This document shows, one piece after another, positions 6,133 to 7,002 of a stretch of 7,002 bases of DNA. The notes under the pieces were generated by a model, which was not told the origin of the DNA, searched no databases, and saw only the letters and a program-made list of their open reading frames with translations. A program made the position numbers and the translations under genes. The stretch's first letter is position 1, and each line of letters starts with the position of its first letter. This stretch comes from Planctomycetia bacterium. GTDB taxonomy: Bacteria; Planctomycetota; Planctomycetia; Pirellulales; UBA1268. The stretch covers positions 1 through 7,002 of the forward strand of contig RGVT01000139.1 in assembly GCA_010027105.1 (NCBI GenBank), written 5' to 3'.

Positions 6133-6354
6133 TCACTTCGTAGTCTCGGCTGCCGGCCGACCGGCATGCCGTTCGAAGGAAAAATCGAGAGGCACACCTC
6201 TCCGACTGGCATGTTCGACCGTGATGGACACGACGTGGCCGGCGGCATCGAGATCGACGTACAAGTCGTCGGTAAGTCCGCGCGTTTCGTGAACCGGGGC
6301 CGTTCCGAATTCGATCAGGGCCGTGTCGGTATCCTCAAAATACAGAACTCGCAT
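6133..6354 (-). CDS. DUF2283 family small protein, possible antitoxin-like partner
   Basis: This 73-residue protein matches the DUF2283 pattern: an N-terminal MRVLYFEDTDTALIEF strand pair, an acidic turn, GLTDDLYVDLDAAGHVVSITVEHASR (26-51) forming the D-x-D-x-x-G-x-V-V-x-I-x-x-x-x-A-S core, then a variable tail. The family is uncharacterised; its members are often encoded beside another very small protein. The start (6352-6354) lies inside the 3' end of the preceding gene, a 20-base overlap (6335-6354), and has GAGG (complement of 6364-6367) at a spacing of 9. The overlap implies coupled translation. The stop is 26 bases before the VWA start, so one transcript may continue into it. GC here is 50-63% per 60-base line against 67-80% in neighbouring genes, suggesting acquisition. 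Calling it an antitoxin is an inference from gene order and size only. Confidence 0.85.
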   Translation of the reverse strand: MRVLYFEDTDTALIEFGTAPVHETRGLTDDLYVDLDAAGHVVSITVEHASRRGVPLDFSFERHAGRPAAETTK

Positions 6355-6613
6355 CAGTGAGGTCCTCGAAGTTGCGATCGAAGAATGCGTTGTGGACGGT
6401 CACGCCATCCTCCAGAAGGATCACGCGGAGTGCTCGTCCCTCGGCCTCAGGGATTCGGCGCCAGCGGCGGATTCGCCCGTCGCGTTGCAATTCCTCCCGC
6501 TCCGGTGCGGCGACGGTCATCATGATCCACTCGTCTCGAATCATAGCCCGATCGGCTCGGGTTCGGATGGCGGCAAAGTATCCGGTGATCGGGTAGTCGG
6601 GCATCGGCAGCAT
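6335..6613 (-). CDS. Small DUF4258-like protein with C-terminal VHNAFFDR motif, possible toxin-like partner
   Basis: This 92-residue protein has a basic centre, PEREELQRDGRIRRWRRI (37-54), then the strand ALRVILLEDG (61-70) and VTVHNAFFDRNF (71-82). A layout of helix (RADRAMIRDEWIMMTV), basic strands and C-terminal strands resembles DUF4258 and other small RelE-like folds. I recall similar 'HNAFFDR' proteins next to DUF2283 genes, but their function is not established to my knowledge. The first ATG is at 6611-6613; a second in-frame ATG at 6602-6604 (residue 4, MPDYPITGYF) is plausible and leaves a leader of about 17 bases from the predicted transcription start. The gene has its own promoter (6629-6656) and overlaps the DUF2283 gene by 20 bases. 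Its GC is lower than that of the flanking genes. Toxin activity is an inference; a simple conserved accessory protein is also possible. Confidence 0.83.
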   Translation of the reverse strand: MLPMPDYPITGYFAAIRTRADRAMIRDEWIMMTVAAPEREELQRDGRIRRWRRIPEAEGRALRVILLEDGVTVHNAFFDRNFEDLTDASSVF

Positions 6614-6628
6614 CCAGCGTGCCGACAG

Positions 6629-6656
6629 TGTATACGCATGTATAGTTCTTCGTCAA
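6629..6656 (-). promoter_or_regulatory. Sigma70-like promoter for the small-gene pair
   Basis: On the minus strand TTGACG (complement of 6651-6656, five of six consensus bases) is followed after 16 bases by TATACA (complement of 6629-6634, four of six). Transcription would begin near 6622, some 9 bases before the first ATG of the 92-residue protein. It is the best promoter match I see in the window, and it lies in a locally AT-rich patch between the AAA+ stop and the small genes. Confidence 0.55.
6631..6644. promoter_or_regulatory. Inverted repeat TATAC-GCAT-GTATA across the promoter; candidate operator
   Basis: The two 5-base arms are exact reverse complements around GCAT. The repeat covers most of the -10 box and part of the spacer of the predicted promoter, where a bound repressor would block RNA polymerase. 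Toxin-antitoxin operons are often autoregulated from such sites. The arms are short and AT-rich next to a -10 box, so chance is possible. Confidence 0.35.
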
Positions 6657-6657
6657 T

Positions 6658-6671
6658 CGTGCTGATGCACG
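6658..6671 (-). other. Short GC-rich hairpin between the AAA+ stop and the small-gene promoter
   Basis: CGTGC and GCACG arms enclose a 4-base loop, 13 bases past the AAA+ stop codon. There is no U-tract after it, so it is not a standard intrinsic terminator. It might weaken read-through or protect the 3' end of the AAA+ transcript. Confidence 0.25.
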
Positions 6672-6684
6672 GGAAACGTGTCGC

Positions 6685-7002
6685 TCAGCGGAAGCCTCGG
6701 GTGTCGTAGACGGTGTGGCCGTGCTCCTGGATGCGCGAGATCCGCTCGGTGGCGTAGAGGCCGGCGAGGACGAACTCGATGCAGGCGGCGCGGATCGCCG
6801 GATCCTTCGCGGCGTTCACCTCGAAGGCCTTCTCCCACACGGCGGGCACGTCGGCCACGATTCCCTCGTAGGCGCTGCTCGGCACCATGTCGCCCACCTC
6901 GACCTTCACGCCCTGGCCGAATACCTTGCCGATCTCGTCGAGCCCATGCTCTTCGACATACTCCTCGAAGACGGTCGCGATCGCCTCGGCGATCACGGCG
7001 TC
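6685..7002 (-). CDS. C-terminal end of a magnesium-chelatase-like (ChlI/MoxR-type) AAA+ ATPase, truncated by window edge
   Basis: Only the last 105 residues are in the window, so the Walker A and B motifs cannot be seen. The visible part starts DAVIAEAIATVFEEYVEEHGL, continues with VKVEVGDMVPSSAY and PAIRAACIEFVLAGLYATERISR, and ends TVYDTRGFR. The combination of an alpha-helical segment, V-E-V-G-D-x-x-P and a final E-F-V-L-x-G-L-Y/H helix matches the C-terminal helical domain of the ChlI-like ATPases (COG1239 type, such as M. tuberculosis Rv0958) that are paired with COG4867 VWA proteins. The downstream VWA gene supports this. In bacteriochlorophyll makers such proteins insert magnesium, but these stand-alone pairs occur in non-photosynthetic bacteria and their role is unknown. 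The stop is at 6685-6687. GC (40-43 of 60 bases per line) returns to the local norm here. Confidence 0.72.
   Translation of the reverse strand, partial: DAVIAEAIATVFEEYVEEHGLDEIGKVFGQGVKVEVGDMVPSSAYEGIVADVPAVWEKAFEVNAAKDPAIRAACIEFVLAGLYATERISRIQEHGHTVYDTRGFR

Noticed and set aside
4391..6292. A 633-codon open frame on the plus strand opposite the VWA gene
   Set aside because: It mirrors the VWA gene in a GC-rich genome, has low-complexity composition and no recognisable domain, whereas the minus strand shows a complete VWA protein.

Overview
The window is GC-rich (about 70% in most genes), densely coded chromosomal DNA, most likely from a member of the Planctomycetota. The evidence for that is indirect: the enolase and RsmA sequences have a planctomycete flavour (for example the enolase GSASRSDR motif), and a dispersed GACAGGCTTCAGCCTGTC palindrome sits between genes. 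No 16S or other phylogenetic marker is present, so the phylum is an inference.

Layout, left to right. (a) 1-654, minus: the N-terminal part of a fatty acyl-AMP ligase (FAAL), cut by the window edge. (b) 655-944: a gene-poor gap with one copy of the 18-bp palindrome. (c) 945-2476, minus: riboflavin synthase (ribE) followed by the 16S rRNA dimethyltransferase rsmA, joined by an ATGA stop/start overlap. The 3' end of rsmA appears to have lost one base, so its last residues are read out of frame. (d) 2477-2584: a 108-bp divergent intergenic region. (e) 2585-3877, plus: a complete enolase. (f) 3878-4014: the 18-bp palindrome again, directly after the enolase stop codon, expanded into a 24-bp tandem array. 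(g) 4063-4407, plus: a small two-helix membrane protein whose 3' end overlaps that of the convergent next gene. (h) 4397-7002, minus: the end of a magnesium-chelatase-like (ChlI/MoxR-type) AAA+ ATPase, then two small overlapping genes (an 'HNAFFDR' protein and a DUF2283 protein), then a von Willebrand factor A (VWA) protein with an intact MIDAS motif.

How the genes relate. The AAA+ and VWA genes are the two halves of a known but poorly understood ATPase/metal-binding partnership. Here they are separated by about 580 bp carrying a toxin-antitoxin-like gene pair with clearly lower GC, its own sigma70-like promoter, and an inverted repeat lying across that promoter. This nested module is the most interesting signal in the window. 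The other genes are housekeeping: glycolysis, flavin synthesis and ribosome maturation. The FAAL probably begins a lipid or polyketide/peptide assembly gene lying to the left of the window.
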